Part shown: positions 43,949 to 51,810 of the stretch, piece by piece | Layout: the number at the start of each line of letters is the position of its first letter | Numbering within the stretch: the stretch's first letter is position 1 | Source: Paracoccus sp. (in: a-proteobacteria) | GTDB taxonomy: Bacteria > Pseudomonadota > Alphaproteobacteria > Rhodobacterales > Rhodobacteraceae | Length of the DNA: 64,000 nt | Reading direction: 5' to 3' | Assembly (NCBI RefSeq): GCF_030538755.1 | Contig: NZ_JAUNTJ010000003.1 | Span: 1-64,000, forward strand | The notes under the pieces: generated by a model | The model's database searches: none | What the model saw: the letters and a program-made list of their open reading frames with translations, nothing else | What the model was told of the DNA's origin: nothing | Position numbers and translations under genes: made by a program

Positions 43949-45145
43949 ATGACTCCGCAGACCAACACGCTGCCCATGATTCTTGCCCTTGCCCTGGGTG
44001 CCTTTGCCATTGGCACGTCGGAATTCGCGGCCATGGGGCTGCTGCCCTTCTTTGCCGCCGATCTGGCGATTTCCGAACCCGAGGCCGGGCATGTCATCAG
44101 CGCCTATGCGCTTGGGGTGGTGATCGGTGCGCCGCTGACTTCGATTCTGGGGGCGCGGTTGCCGCGACGGCGCTATCTGGCGGCGCTGATGGCGTTTTAT
44201 GCGGTGATGAACCTCGCTGCGGCGGCGCTGCCGGGCTATGCGACGCTGGCGGGGACGCGGTTTCTGGCCGGGCTGCCGCATGGCGGCTATCTGGGTGTGG
44301 CGATGCTGATGGCCGCCGATGGCGCATCGCTCGGCCAGCGTGGACGGGCGGCGGCGCAGGTGCTGCTGGGGCTGACGGTTGCGAATATCTTTGGCGTGCC
44401 GCTGGCGGGCTGGATGGGGCAGAATATCGGCTGGCGCTGGGGTTTTGCCATGCCGGGGCTGATCGCGCTGGTGGCGGCGGCGCTGATTTTGCGTTTTGCG
44501 CCACGCGGGACCGGCACGGCAGGCCATCGCCCGCTGGACGAACTGGCCGCGCTGGCCAATCCGCGTGTGCTGTGGATTCTGGCGGTAGGTGCCATCGGCT
44601 TTGGCGGGCTGTTTTCCGTCTACGCCTTTTGGACCGCAGCGATGCTGGCCACCACGCAGGCGCCCGGCTGGGCGGTTCCGGCGGCGCTGGCGATGTTCGG
44701 TGTCGGCGGCACCTTGGGGACGTGGTTCACCGGGCGGCTGGTCGAACGCTGGGGCACGGTGAAAACCGCCTGGGCCTGCCTTGCCGCGATGGGGGTGACG
44801 CAGGCGCTGGCCTCGCTGACGGTGGGGCATTGGGGCGCGATGATTGCGGCGGCGTTTCTGATCGCCGCCGGATCGGGCCTTGTGATCCCGCTGCAAACGC
44901 GGCTGATGGATGTGGCGGGCCGCGCCCAAAGCATGGCCGCCGCAATGAACCACGCGGCCTTTAACGCCGCCAATGCGCTTGGGCCGTTTCTGGCCGGCAT
45001 GGCGCTGAGCGCGGGTTGGGGCTGGCGCTCGACCGGCGTGGTCGGCGTTGCGCTTACGGCTGCGGGGGCGGTGATTTTTGGTCTGTCGCTGCTGTCTGCG
45101 CGGCGGCATCAGGCAGGCGCGCCGGGGGCAGGGCGCGCAGAATAA
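43949..45145 (+). CDS. MFS transporter, AraJ/arabinose-efflux type
   Basis: A 398-residue major facilitator permease with twelve predicted helices. The early motif AIGTSEFAAMGLLPFFA is typical of the AraJ/YdhP/SotB efflux subfamily, which exports sugars or small drugs. The MFS loop motif GARLPRRRYLAAL lies after the second helix. No regulator is next to it. Its 3' end runs 92 bp into the convergent DUF599 gene, an unusually long overlap. Confidence 0.9.
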   Translation: MTPQTNTLPMILALALGAFAIGTSEFAAMGLLPFFAADLAISEPEAGHVISAYALGVVIGAPLTSILGARLPRRRYLAALMAFYAVMNLAAAALPGYATLAGTRFLAGLPHGGYLGVAMLMAADGASLGQRGRAAAQVLLGLTVANIFGVPLAGWMGQNIGWRWGFAMPGLIALVAAALILRFAPRGTGTAGHRPLDELAALANPRVLWILAVGAIGFGGLFSVYAFWTAAMLATTQAPGWAVPAALAMFGVGGTLGTWFTGRLVERWGTVKTAWACLAAMGVTQALASLTVGHWGAMIAAAFLIAAGSGLVIPLQTRLMDVAGRAQSMAAAMNHAAFNAANALGPFLAGMALSAGWGWRSTGVVGVALTAAGAVIFGLSLLSARRHQAGAPGAGRAE

Positions 45146-45824
45146 CCTGCCGCGAGCTGGACGCGAACTCGCGCCGCCATGTCACCCACAGCACCAGCCC
45201 GGCCCCCAGACACAAGGTCCAGCCGCCACCGAGCCACGCCAGCGACCCAAGCGCGAAATAGACGCTGCGCAGCCCGGCGTTGAAATTCTTGGCCGCCTGA
45301 ATGTTCACATCCGCCGCCTGATCGGCGCGCGGCAGCGCCTGCGGATCGCCGCCATGGTCGGGCACCGCCGCCATCAGGATCGCGCAATATCCAAACAGCC
45401 GGTGCGCCCAGACGAATTTCAGAAAGGCGTTGGCAACAAAGATCAGCGTCAGCAACAGCTTGACGGCCGGATCAACCCCCGCCATCGGGGCCAGATCCAG
45501 TTCTGCGGCCAGACCGCGCAGCCGTTCCACATTGCCAACCAAAGCCAGCCCGCCGCCAAGCGCAATCATGCAGGCCGATGCGAAAAAGGCCGTGCCTTCC
45601 CGCAGGCTGGACAGCACGTTGCCATCGAAAATACGCGGCGCGCGATTGACGAAATGGCGCATCCATTCACGCCGGTAACGCTGCATCAGCACGCTGACCG
45701 AAGGCTTGCCCTGCGGCGGGTGTTCGATCAGCCAGCCCAGAATCAGCCATCCGGGCACCAGCAGCAGCAGGCCCAGCAAATCAACGGGTGTAACGCCCGC
45801 AAGGGTCAGTTCAGGCAAAATCAT
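45054..45824 (-). CDS. DUF599 membrane protein
   Basis: A 256-residue inner-membrane protein with four predicted helices (about residues 13-33, 78-98, 120-142 and 190-212). Family-typical stretches are RYRREWMRHFVNRAPRIFDGNVLSSLREGTAFFASACMIALGG and NFNAGLRSVYFALG. Function of DUF599 is unknown. The C-terminal part, antisense to the last 92 bp of the MFS gene, is Ala/Pro/Gln rich and could be a late extension. Confidence 0.85.
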   Translation of the reverse strand: MILPELTLAGVTPVDLLGLLLLVPGWLILGWLIEHPPQGKPSVSVLMQRYRREWMRHFVNRAPRIFDGNVLSSLREGTAFFASACMIALGGGLALVGNVERLRGLAAELDLAPMAGVDPAVKLLLTLIFVANAFLKFVWAHRLFGYCAILMAAVPDHGGDPQALPRADQAADVNIQAAKNFNAGLRSVYFALGSLAWLGGGWTLCLGAGLVLWVTWRREFASSSRQVILRALPPARLPDAAAQTAATDQKSPPPQP

Positions 45825-45850
45825 GGCACCAGATTATGCACGAGTTTGCG

Positions 45851-45882
45851 AGGTTGAAAGCCCCCTGCACTGGGGCTAACCT
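45851..45882 (+). promoter_or_regulatory. hairpin in the 5' region of the DUF465 gene
   Basis: Two stacked stems, AGGTT/AACCT (45851-45855 with 45878-45882) and AGCCCC/GGGGCT (45859-45864 with 45872-45877), with a GAA bulge and a 7-nt loop, end 28 bp before the ATG. It lies between divergent genes and could act in the mRNA leader or as a binding site. Confidence 0.35.
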
Positions 45883-45910
45883 CTGGCCAACGCCAAGAGA
45901 GGAGAGCGCC

Positions 45911-46156
45911 ATGGCCGCTGCACATGCGATTCACGAAGAATTCCCCAACGATGCCGACAAGATCCACGAACTGAAGGTGTCGAACGCCCATTTCGCCCGC
46001 CTGCTGGACGAATATGACACGGTCAACGACGAAGTGGCGGCCGCCGAAACGCTGGTCAAGCCGACCTCGCAGGAACATGAAACCGAACTGCGCAAGCAGC
46101 GCGCCCGGCTGAAAGACGAAATCGCACGTTTCCTGTCGCAGCACACGGCGGCCTGA
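45911..46156 (+). CDS. DUF465 (YdcH-like) small protein
   Basis: An 81-residue cytoplasmic protein of the YdcH/DUF465 family. The core reads KIHELKVSNAHFARLLDEYDTVND, then a helix through ETLVKPTSQEHETELRKQRARLKDEI. AGAGGAGAG is placed 5-13 bp before ATG 45911, which rejects a longer start. Helical hairpin expected; function unknown. The gene is 6 bp before glcD, so they may be co-transcribed. Confidence 0.87.
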   Translation: MAAAHAIHEEFPNDADKIHELKVSNAHFARLLDEYDTVNDEVAAAETLVKPTSQEHETELRKQRARLKDEIARFLSQHTAA

Positions 46157-46162
46157 CCTGCC

Positions 46163-47608
46163 ATGAAAATGCCGGCCCCCGATGCCCGCCTGCTGGCCCG
46201 GCGCGATCAGATCGTCGCCCTGCTGGAACAGGCGGCGCCGGGGGCCGTGATCTCTGATCCGGCGGAAACGCGCGCCTATGAATGCGATGCGCTGGCCGCC
46301 TATCGCTGTGCGCCACTGGCCGTCGTGCTGCCGCGCTCGACCGCCGAAGTCGCCGCGATTCTGCGGCTCTGCCATGCCGAACGGGTGCCGGTGGTGCCGC
46401 GCGGGGCGGGGACCAGCCTTGCCGGTGGCTCGATGCCGACCGCCGATGCGGTGGTGATCGGCCTTGCCCGCATGAATGCCGTTCTGGATGTAAGCCCCGG
46501 CGACCGCACCATCCGCGTGCAGGCGGGCCGCACCAATCTGTCGGTGTCGCAGGCGGTCGAGGGGATCGGCTTTTTCTACGCCCCCGATCCGTCGTCGCAA
46601 CTGGCCTGCGCCATCGGCGGCAACATCGCCATGAACTCGGGCGGGGCGCATTGCCTGAAATACGGCGTCACCACCAACAACCTGCTGGGGGCGACGATGG
46701 TGCTGATGGACGGCAGCATCGTCGAACTGGGCGGCCCGATGGGCGAGGCGCCGGGCCTTGATCTGCTGGGTGTGACCTGCGGTTCCGAAGGCCAGCTCGG
46801 CATCGTGACCGAGGCGGAGCTGCGTATCCTGCCGCGCCCTGCCGGTGCCCGCCCGGCGCTGATCGCCTTCGATTCCAGCGAAACGGCGGGGGCCTGCGTG
46901 GCGGGCATCATCCGCGCCGGCATCCTGCCCGTCGCCATCGAATTCATGGACCGCCCCTGCATTCAGGCGACCGAGGCGCACGCCCGCGCCGGTTATCCCG
47001 ACTGCGAGGCATTGCTGATCGTCGAGGTCGAGGGCACGCCCCTCGAAATCGACGAACAGCTGCGCCTGATCCGCGACATCGCCCAAACCTTCGCGCCGCT
47101 GGAATTTCGCGAAAGCCGCAGCGAGGCGGAATCGGCCCGCATCTGGCTGGGCCGCAAATCCGCCTTTGGCGCGATGGGTCAGCTTGGCGACTACCTGTGT
47201 CTTGACGGCACGATCCCGGTGTCCAGCCTGCCGCATGTGCTTGGCCGCATTGGCGAAATGTCCGCCGCCGCCGGGCTGCGCGTGGCCAATGTCTTTCATG
47301 CGGGCGATGGCAACATGCACCCGCTGATTATCTTCGACGCCAATACCCCCGGCGATCTGCAACGGGCCGAGGATCTGGGCGCCGATATTCTGCGCCTTTG
47401 TGTGCAGGTCGGTGGCTGCCTGACCGGCGAACACGGTGTCGGCATCGAAAAGCGCGACCTGATGGCCGAACAGTTCACCCCCGCCGATCTGGATGCGCAG
47501 ATGCGGATCAAGGATGCCTTCGATCCGCACTGGCTGCTGAACCCGGCCAAGGTCTTTCCGCTCGCGTCATCCGCCACCCGCCGCAAGGGGCAACCGGATG
47601 CCGCCTGA
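46163..47608 (+). CDS. glcD: glycolate oxidase subunit GlcD
   Basis: The FAD-binding subunit of glycolate dehydrogenase, which oxidises glycolate to glyoxylate. The 481 residues hold an FAD_binding_4 domain (PRGAGTSLAGGSMP near 75-88, and the DPSSQLACAIGGNIAMNSGGAHCLKYG block near 140) and a C-terminal FAD-linked oxidase domain with VFHAGDGNMHPLIIFD and GCLTGEHGVGIEKRD. The glcE start lies 11 bp inside its end. An associated GlcC-type regulator is not present here. Confidence 0.95.
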   Translation: MKMPAPDARLLARRDQIVALLEQAAPGAVISDPAETRAYECDALAAYRCAPLAVVLPRSTAEVAAILRLCHAERVPVVPRGAGTSLAGGSMPTADAVVIGLARMNAVLDVSPGDRTIRVQAGRTNLSVSQAVEGIGFFYAPDPSSQLACAIGGNIAMNSGGAHCLKYGVTTNNLLGATMVLMDGSIVELGGPMGEAPGLDLLGVTCGSEGQLGIVTEAELRILPRPAGARPALIAFDSSETAGACVAGIIRAGILPVAIEFMDRPCIQATEAHARAGYPDCEALLIVEVEGTPLEIDEQLRLIRDIAQTFAPLEFRESRSEAESARIWLGRKSAFGAMGQLGDYLCLDGTIPVSSLPHVLGRIGEMSAAAGLRVANVFHAGDGNMHPLIIFDANTPGDLQRAEDLGADILRLCVQVGGCLTGEHGVGIEKRDLMAEQFTPADLDAQMRIKDAFDPHWLLNPAKVFPLASSATRRKGQPDAA

Positions 47609-48650
47609 GCCGCTGCGCCCCGCCACCGAAGACGAACTGGCCGAGATGATCCGCACCGCCCGCGCGCCGCTGGCTGTCCACGGCGGCGGCACCCGGCTGT
47701 GGCCGGGCAAGGGGCAGGGCACGCCGCTGACCACCGCCGCCATGACCGGCATCACCCTGTATGAACCCGCCGCGCTGACGCTGGTCGTCCGGGCCGGAAC
47801 CCCGCTGGCCGAGGTGCATGCGACTCTGGCGGCGCAGGGGCAGATGCTGGGGTTCGAACCCGACACTCGTCCCGGATCGACCATTGGCGGGGTGGCGGCG
47901 GCCAATGCCTCGGGGCCGCGCCGGGTGCTGGCCGGGGCCTGCCGAGATGCGATGATCGGGCTGCGTATGGTCGATGGCACGGGAACCCTGATCCGCAGCG
48001 GCGGAAGGGTGATGAAAAACGTCACCGGCTATGATCTGGTGAAACTGACCGCAGGCAGCCGGGGCCAGCTTGGCGTGCTGACCGAAATCGCTTTCAAAAC
48101 CACGCCGATCCCGCCCGCCCGCGCCATCCTGCACCTGCCGGGGCTGACCGCCCCCGCCGCCATCCCGGCGCTGACAGCGGCTCTGACCGCCCCCTTCGAC
48201 GTGTCGGCGGCACAATGGCAGCCGGGGCAGGGCGCATTGCTGCGGATCGAGGGCCTGCCCGAATCCGTCGCCATCCGTCGCGATGCGCTGGCCACGCATC
48301 TGTCGCGCTTTGCAACCGTGCAAATTGCACCCGACAGCCAGCCGCTTCCTGTTTGCCCAAATACGCAATCCGGCGGCGATCTGTGGCGCATCGTCACGAC
48401 CCCCGGCGCGGCGCCCGCTCTGCTGGCGGCGCTGCCGGAACCGGCGCTGATCGACTGGGGTGGCGCGCTGATCTGGGTCGAACTGCCGCGGGGTCAGCCG
48501 CCGCATCTGCCGCCCTTTCCCGGCCATGCGCGCAAGGTCAACGGCATCCATCCGGGGCTGATTCCGCCCGAAAACCCAGCCATCGTGGCCTTGGGCGCGG
48601 CGATCCGCAGCCGGTTCGACCCGCGCGGCCTGTTCGGCGGGGGCGCCTGA
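47598..48650 (+). CDS. glcE: glycolate oxidase subunit GlcE
   Basis: A 350-residue FAD-binding subunit homologous to the N-terminal part of GlcD: LAVHGGGTRLWPG near residue 23, RPGSTIGGVAAANASGPRR and MKNVTGYDLVKLTAGSRGQLGVL. Part of the membrane-associated GlcDEF complex. Around residues 250-256 the coding sequence contains, on the opposite strand, a stretch similar to the intergenic repeat found after hsp20, so a short repeat-derived insertion is possible. The stop shares one base with the glcF start. Confidence 0.92.
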   Translation: MPPEPLRPATEDELAEMIRTARAPLAVHGGGTRLWPGKGQGTPLTTAAMTGITLYEPAALTLVVRAGTPLAEVHATLAAQGQMLGFEPDTRPGSTIGGVAAANASGPRRVLAGACRDAMIGLRMVDGTGTLIRSGGRVMKNVTGYDLVKLTAGSRGQLGVLTEIAFKTTPIPPARAILHLPGLTAPAAIPALTAALTAPFDVSAAQWQPGQGALLRIEGLPESVAIRRDALATHLSRFATVQIAPDSQPLPVCPNTQSGGDLWRIVTTPGAAPALLAALPEPALIDWGGALIWVELPRGQPPHLPPFPGHARKVNGIHPGLIPPENPAIVALGAAIRSRFDPRGLFGGGA

Positions 48651-49921
48651 TGCAGACCCATTTCACCCCCGAACAACTGAGCGACCCGGCCATCGCCCGA
48701 TCAAATCAGATCCTGCGCGCCTGTGTGCATTGCGGCTTTTGCACCGCGACCTGCCCGACCTATCAGATATTGGGCGACGAACTCGACAGCCCGCGCGGCC
48801 GCATCTACCTGATAAAAGAGATGCTGGAATCCGGCCGCCCCGCCGATGCCAGAACCGCGCTGCATATCGACCGCTGCCTGTCCTGCCTTGCCTGCATGAC
48901 CACCTGCCCTTCCGGCGTGCATTACATGCACCTGATCGACCACGCCCGCGCCCATGTTCAGGCCACATATCGCCGCCCCTGGCGCGACAGGGCGCTGCGC
49001 TGGCTGCTGGCGCGGATCATTCCGCACCCGCGCCGGTTCCGGCTGGCCATGCTGGGCGCAAAGATCGTGCGGCCCTTTTCGCGGCTGATCCCCGATACGC
49101 GGCTGCGGGCGATGCTGGCAGTGGCCCCCGCCGCGATCCCGCCGGTCAGTCGCAATGACGATGGCCAGACCTTCGCCGCCATCGGTCCTCGCCGCGCGCG
49201 TGTCGCACTGATGATCGGCTGCGCACAGCGGGCGCTGAACACCGACATCAATGATGCCACCATCCGCCTGCTGCGCCGCGCGGGGTGTGAGGTGGTGATC
49301 CCGCATAATTTCGGCTGCTGCGGCGCGCTGCCCCTGCATATGGGGCGCGATGACGATGGCAAGACCAAGGCCCGCGCCGCCATTGCCAGCTTGATGGCCT
49401 GCGAAAATGGCGGGCCGCTGGATGCGGTTATCATCAACACCTCGGGCTGCGGCACGACGATCAAGGATTACGCCCATCTGCTGCCCGATGACCCGGATGC
49501 GGCGCGGATCGCCACGCTGGCGCTGGACGTGACCGAGTTTCTGGAGCGTCACGGCCTGCCCCCCGGTCAGGCGCAAGGCCGCGTCGCCTATCACGCGGCC
49601 TGTTCCTTGCAGCATGGTCAGCGGGTGAAAACCGCGCCCAAGGCCTTGCTGACGCAGGCGGGTTTTGCCGTGGTCGAACCCGGCGACTCGCATCTGTGTT
49701 GTGGTTCGGCTGGCACCTATAACCTGCTGCAACCCGACCTGTCTGCCGAACTGCGCCGCCGCAAAGTTGCTACGCTAAAGGCCACCACGCCCGACATTAT
49801 CGCCGCGGGCAATATCGGCTGCATGATGCAGATCGGCGATGGCGCGGGGGTGCCGGTGGTGCATACGGTCGAGTTGCTGGATTGGGCGACGGGCGGGCCA
49901 AAGCCGAGGGCTTTGACGTGA
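48650..49921 (+). CDS. glcF: glycolate oxidase iron-sulfur subunit GlcF
   Basis: The 423-residue electron-transfer subunit. ATG 48650 overlaps the glcE stop (TGATG). Two 4Fe-4S motifs are at CVHCGFCTATCP (residues 24-35) and CLSCLACMTTCP near 75-86, and two CCG domains carry NFGCCGALPLHMG and HLCCGSAGTYN. It passes electrons from the flavin subunits to the quinone pool. The 3' end overlaps a small membrane-protein gene by 4 bp. Confidence 0.94.
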   Translation: MQTHFTPEQLSDPAIARSNQILRACVHCGFCTATCPTYQILGDELDSPRGRIYLIKEMLESGRPADARTALHIDRCLSCLACMTTCPSGVHYMHLIDHARAHVQATYRRPWRDRALRWLLARIIPHPRRFRLAMLGAKIVRPFSRLIPDTRLRAMLAVAPAAIPPVSRNDDGQTFAAIGPRRARVALMIGCAQRALNTDINDATIRLLRRAGCEVVIPHNFGCCGALPLHMGRDDDGKTKARAAIASLMACENGGPLDAVIINTSGCGTTIKDYAHLLPDDPDAARIATLALDVTEFLERHGLPPGQAQGRVAYHAACSLQHGQRVKTAPKALLTQAGFAVVEPGDSHLCCGSAGTYNLLQPDLSAELRRRKVATLKATTPDIIAAGNIGCMMQIGDGAGVPVVHTVELLDWATGGPKPRALT

Positions 49922-50145
49922 GGCGTGCCGTTCTTGGATGGTTTGGCGCTGTTGTCGCTTTGGTGGCCGGTCTTTTGTGGTATTTAGCCACTACTTACAG
50001 TTGTAGCTTTGCGTCCATCAACCCGGCGCAATGCGATAAGGTCTGGCTGTGGGAACTGTTCACATGGGATGCCCTTAACCATTTTTGGCCATTTTTCTTG
50101 GGCGGGCTGGCTCTGGCGGTGTGGGGCGCGCGGGGATCGCGCTGA
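49918..50145 (+). CDS. small two-helix membrane protein, unknown
   Basis: A 75-residue protein starting with GTG at 49918 (GTGA overlap with the glcF stop). Two transmembrane helices lie at about residues 5-24 and 50-68, linked by a loop with two Cys residues (CSFASINPAQC) that could form a periplasmic disulfide. A longer in-frame start inside glcF exists but lacks a ribosome site that I can see. No family recognised. Confidence 0.55.
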   Translation: MRRAVLGWFGAVVALVAGLLWYLATTYSCSFASINPAQCDKVWLWELFTWDALNHFWPFFLGGLALAVWGARGSR

Positions 50146-50201
50146 CAACGCGCGGTCTTTTGTTGCGGGCGAGGTGCTCGCATGACAGCGGGCTGCGCCC
50201 C

Positions 50202-50230
50202 TTGAAACCCGCATCATCGACCCCAAATTC
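50202..50230 (+). promoter_or_regulatory. RpoH-type heat-shock promoter of hsp20
   Basis: CTTGAA at 50202-50207 (within CCCTTGAAA) and CCCCAAATT at 50222-50230 are separated by 14 bp, close to the sigma-32 consensus CTTGAA and CCCCAT. It lies about 85 bp before the small heat shock gene and points towards it. Confidence 0.7.
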
Positions 50231-50312
50231 GTTGCTGCCGGATGGCCAGATGGCGCCGGTATCGCCCGCCCGACAAGGGGGGCACCCACGCATCGCTGTG
50301 AAAGGATGTCTT

Positions 50313-50765
50313 ATGCGTAACCTTGATCTGACCCCGCTTTACCGTGCCTCGGTCGGCTTTGATCGTCTGGCCGATGTGATGGACCGCGCGCTGAGCGCCG
50401 ATGTCGCCGCGCCGACCTATCCGCCTTATAATATTGAAAAAACGGGCGATAATGCCTATCGTATCTCGATTGCCGTGGCCGGCTTTGCCGCTGATGATCT
50501 GAATGTCGAAATGCGCGATGGCGCCGTTATCGTATCCGCCCGCAAGGCGACCGAGGACGAGAGCCGCACCTATCTGCACCGTGGCATCGCAACCCGCGCG
50601 TTCGAGCGGAAGTTCACCTTGGCCGATCATGTGCGCGTCGAAGGGGCCAGCCACGCCGACGGGATGCTGCACATCGACCTGATCCGCGAGATCCCCGAGG
50701 CGCTGAAACCGCGCCGGATCGAGATCGCCAAGGCGGCCGCCAAGGTGGAAAAACTGGACGCCTGA
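50313..50765 (+). CDS. small heat shock protein, Hsp20/IbpA type
   Basis: A 150-residue alpha-crystallin family holdase that binds unfolding proteins. The N terminus RNLDLTPLYRASVGFDRLADVMDRAL is the IbpA/HspH class A signature, and the crystallin domain spans about 35-125 (YPPYNIEKTGDNAYRISIAVAGF, RTYLHRGIATRAFERKFTLADHV, with the GMLHIDL strand). AAAGGATG precedes ATG 50313. An RpoH-type promoter upstream fits heat induction. A repeat-like hairpin follows the gene. Confidence 0.95.
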   Translation: MRNLDLTPLYRASVGFDRLADVMDRALSADVAAPTYPPYNIEKTGDNAYRISIAVAGFAADDLNVEMRDGAVIVSARKATEDESRTYLHRGIATRAFERKFTLADHVRVEGASHADGMLHIDLIREIPEALKPRRIEIAKAAAKVEKLDA

Positions 50766-50781
50766 TGATTGCGTCCCGCGA

Positions 50782-50836
50782 CGCCGGGGGATTTTACATC
50801 CCCCGGACCCCCTGTAGGATATTTGGAAACGAAAGA
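50782..50836 (+). repeat. REP-like intergenic repeat with hairpin after hsp20
   Basis: A 9-bp perfect stem (CCGGGGGAT at 50784-50792, ATCCCCCGG at 50798-50806) is followed by ACCCCCTGTAGG and then TATTTGGAAACGAAAG to 50835. The combination of C/G-rich hairpin, CCCC block and TATTTGG-A-rich tail resembles short dispersed repeats I recall from many Rhodobacteraceae genomes. There is no T tract. It lies between convergent hsp20 and recR. Confidence 0.6.
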
Positions 50837-50861
50837 CGGGGCGCGGGTTTACGCGCCTTTT

Positions 50862-51464
50862 CTAAAGCCGCCGTCTTGCCCGAAGGGCTGCGGTGATGGT
50901 TCCGTCGTCAAGATAATCGAGCTCGCCGCCGATGGGCACGCCTTGGGCCAGTCCGGTTACGGCGACGGCTGTGCCCTCTAACGCTTCGGCGATGTAATGG
51001 GCTGTGGTCTGCCCCTCGACCGTGGCGTTCAGGGCCAGAATTACTTCGCCAATCCCTTCGCGCGGGATGCGGTCGATCAGGGCCGGGATGCCCAGGTCAT
51101 CGGGGCCGATTTCATCCAGCGCCGACAGGGTTCCGCCCAGAACGTGATAGCGGCCGCGAAAGGCGCGGGCGCGTTCCAGTGCCCACAGGTCGGCCACGTC
51201 TTCGACCACGCAGATTTCGCCCGTGGCGCGGGCCGGATCGGCGCAGATCGCGCATGTGTCGCGGTCGGTGATATTGCCGCAGGTCAGGCATTCGCGCGAT
51301 GTGGTGGCCACCCGATCCAGCAGCGCGGCCAGTTGCGCCATCTGGCCGCTGCGTTTGCGGATCAGGTGCAGCGCGATGCGGCGGGCCGAGCGGGGACCAA
51401 GCCCCGGCAGCCGCGCCATCATCGTTATCAGCGCCTGAATGTCGTCGCTGTCGGCGCTGGTCAT
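50862..51464 (-). CDS. recR: recombination mediator RecR
   Basis: RecR works with RecF and RecO to load RecA on gaps. The 200 residues have a helix-hairpin-helix start ([17 protein letters not shown]), a C4 zinc finger [16 protein letters not shown] near residues 55-70 and a Toprim domain ([14 protein letters not shown], then [19 protein letters not shown], typical of RecR). Its ATG follows the ybaB stop without gap. Third gene of the dnaX-ybaB-recR operon, a common bacterial order. Confidence 0.97.
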   Translation of the reverse strand: MTSADSDDIQALITMMARLPGLGPRSARRIALHLIRKRSGQMAQLAALLDRVATTSRECLTCGNITDRDTCAICADPARATGEICVVEDVADLWALERARAFRGRYHVLGGTLSALDEIGPDDLGIPALIDRIPREGIGEVILALNATVEGQTTAHYIAEALEGTAVAVTGLAQGVPIGGELDYLDDGTITAALRARRRL

Positions 51465-51809
51465 TCAGAACGGCAGCTTCATGCCCGCCGGCAAGCCCAG
51501 ATCAGCCGAAATCCGGGCCATTTCCTGTTGAGCGCGATCCTGAGCGCGGCGCTGCGCGTCTTTGATCGCAGCAAGGATCAGATCCTCGACCACCTCTTTT
51601 TCCGAGGCGACAAAGATCGAGGGGTCAATGTCCAGCGCAGTCAGTTCGCCTTTGGCGGTGGCGGTGGCCTTGACCAGACCGGCCCCGGCTTCGCCGGTGA
51701 CGGTGATGCTGTTCAGGTCTTCTTGCAGTTTTTCGACCTTGCCCTGCATATCCTTGGCAGCAGCCATCATTTTGGCCATGTCGCCAAGTCCGCCCAAACC
51801 TTTCAGCAT
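51465..51809 (-). CDS. YbaB/EbfC nucleoid-associated protein
   Basis: A 114-residue DNA-binding dimer of the YbaB family. The sequence has MLKGLGGLGDMAKMMAAAKDMQGKVEKLQEDL at the start, the central strand TGEAGAGLVKATATAKGEL and a basic helical C terminus with AQDRAQQEMARI. ATG 51809 is one base from the dnaX stop. Conserved between dnaX and recR; role in nucleoid structure and gene regulation. Confidence 0.95.
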   Translation of the reverse strand: MLKGLGGLGDMAKMMAAAKDMQGKVEKLQEDLNSITVTGEAGAGLVKATATAKGELTALDIDPSIFVASEKEVVEDLILAAIKDAQRRAQDRAQQEMARISADLGLPAGMKLPF

Positions 51810-51810
51810 C

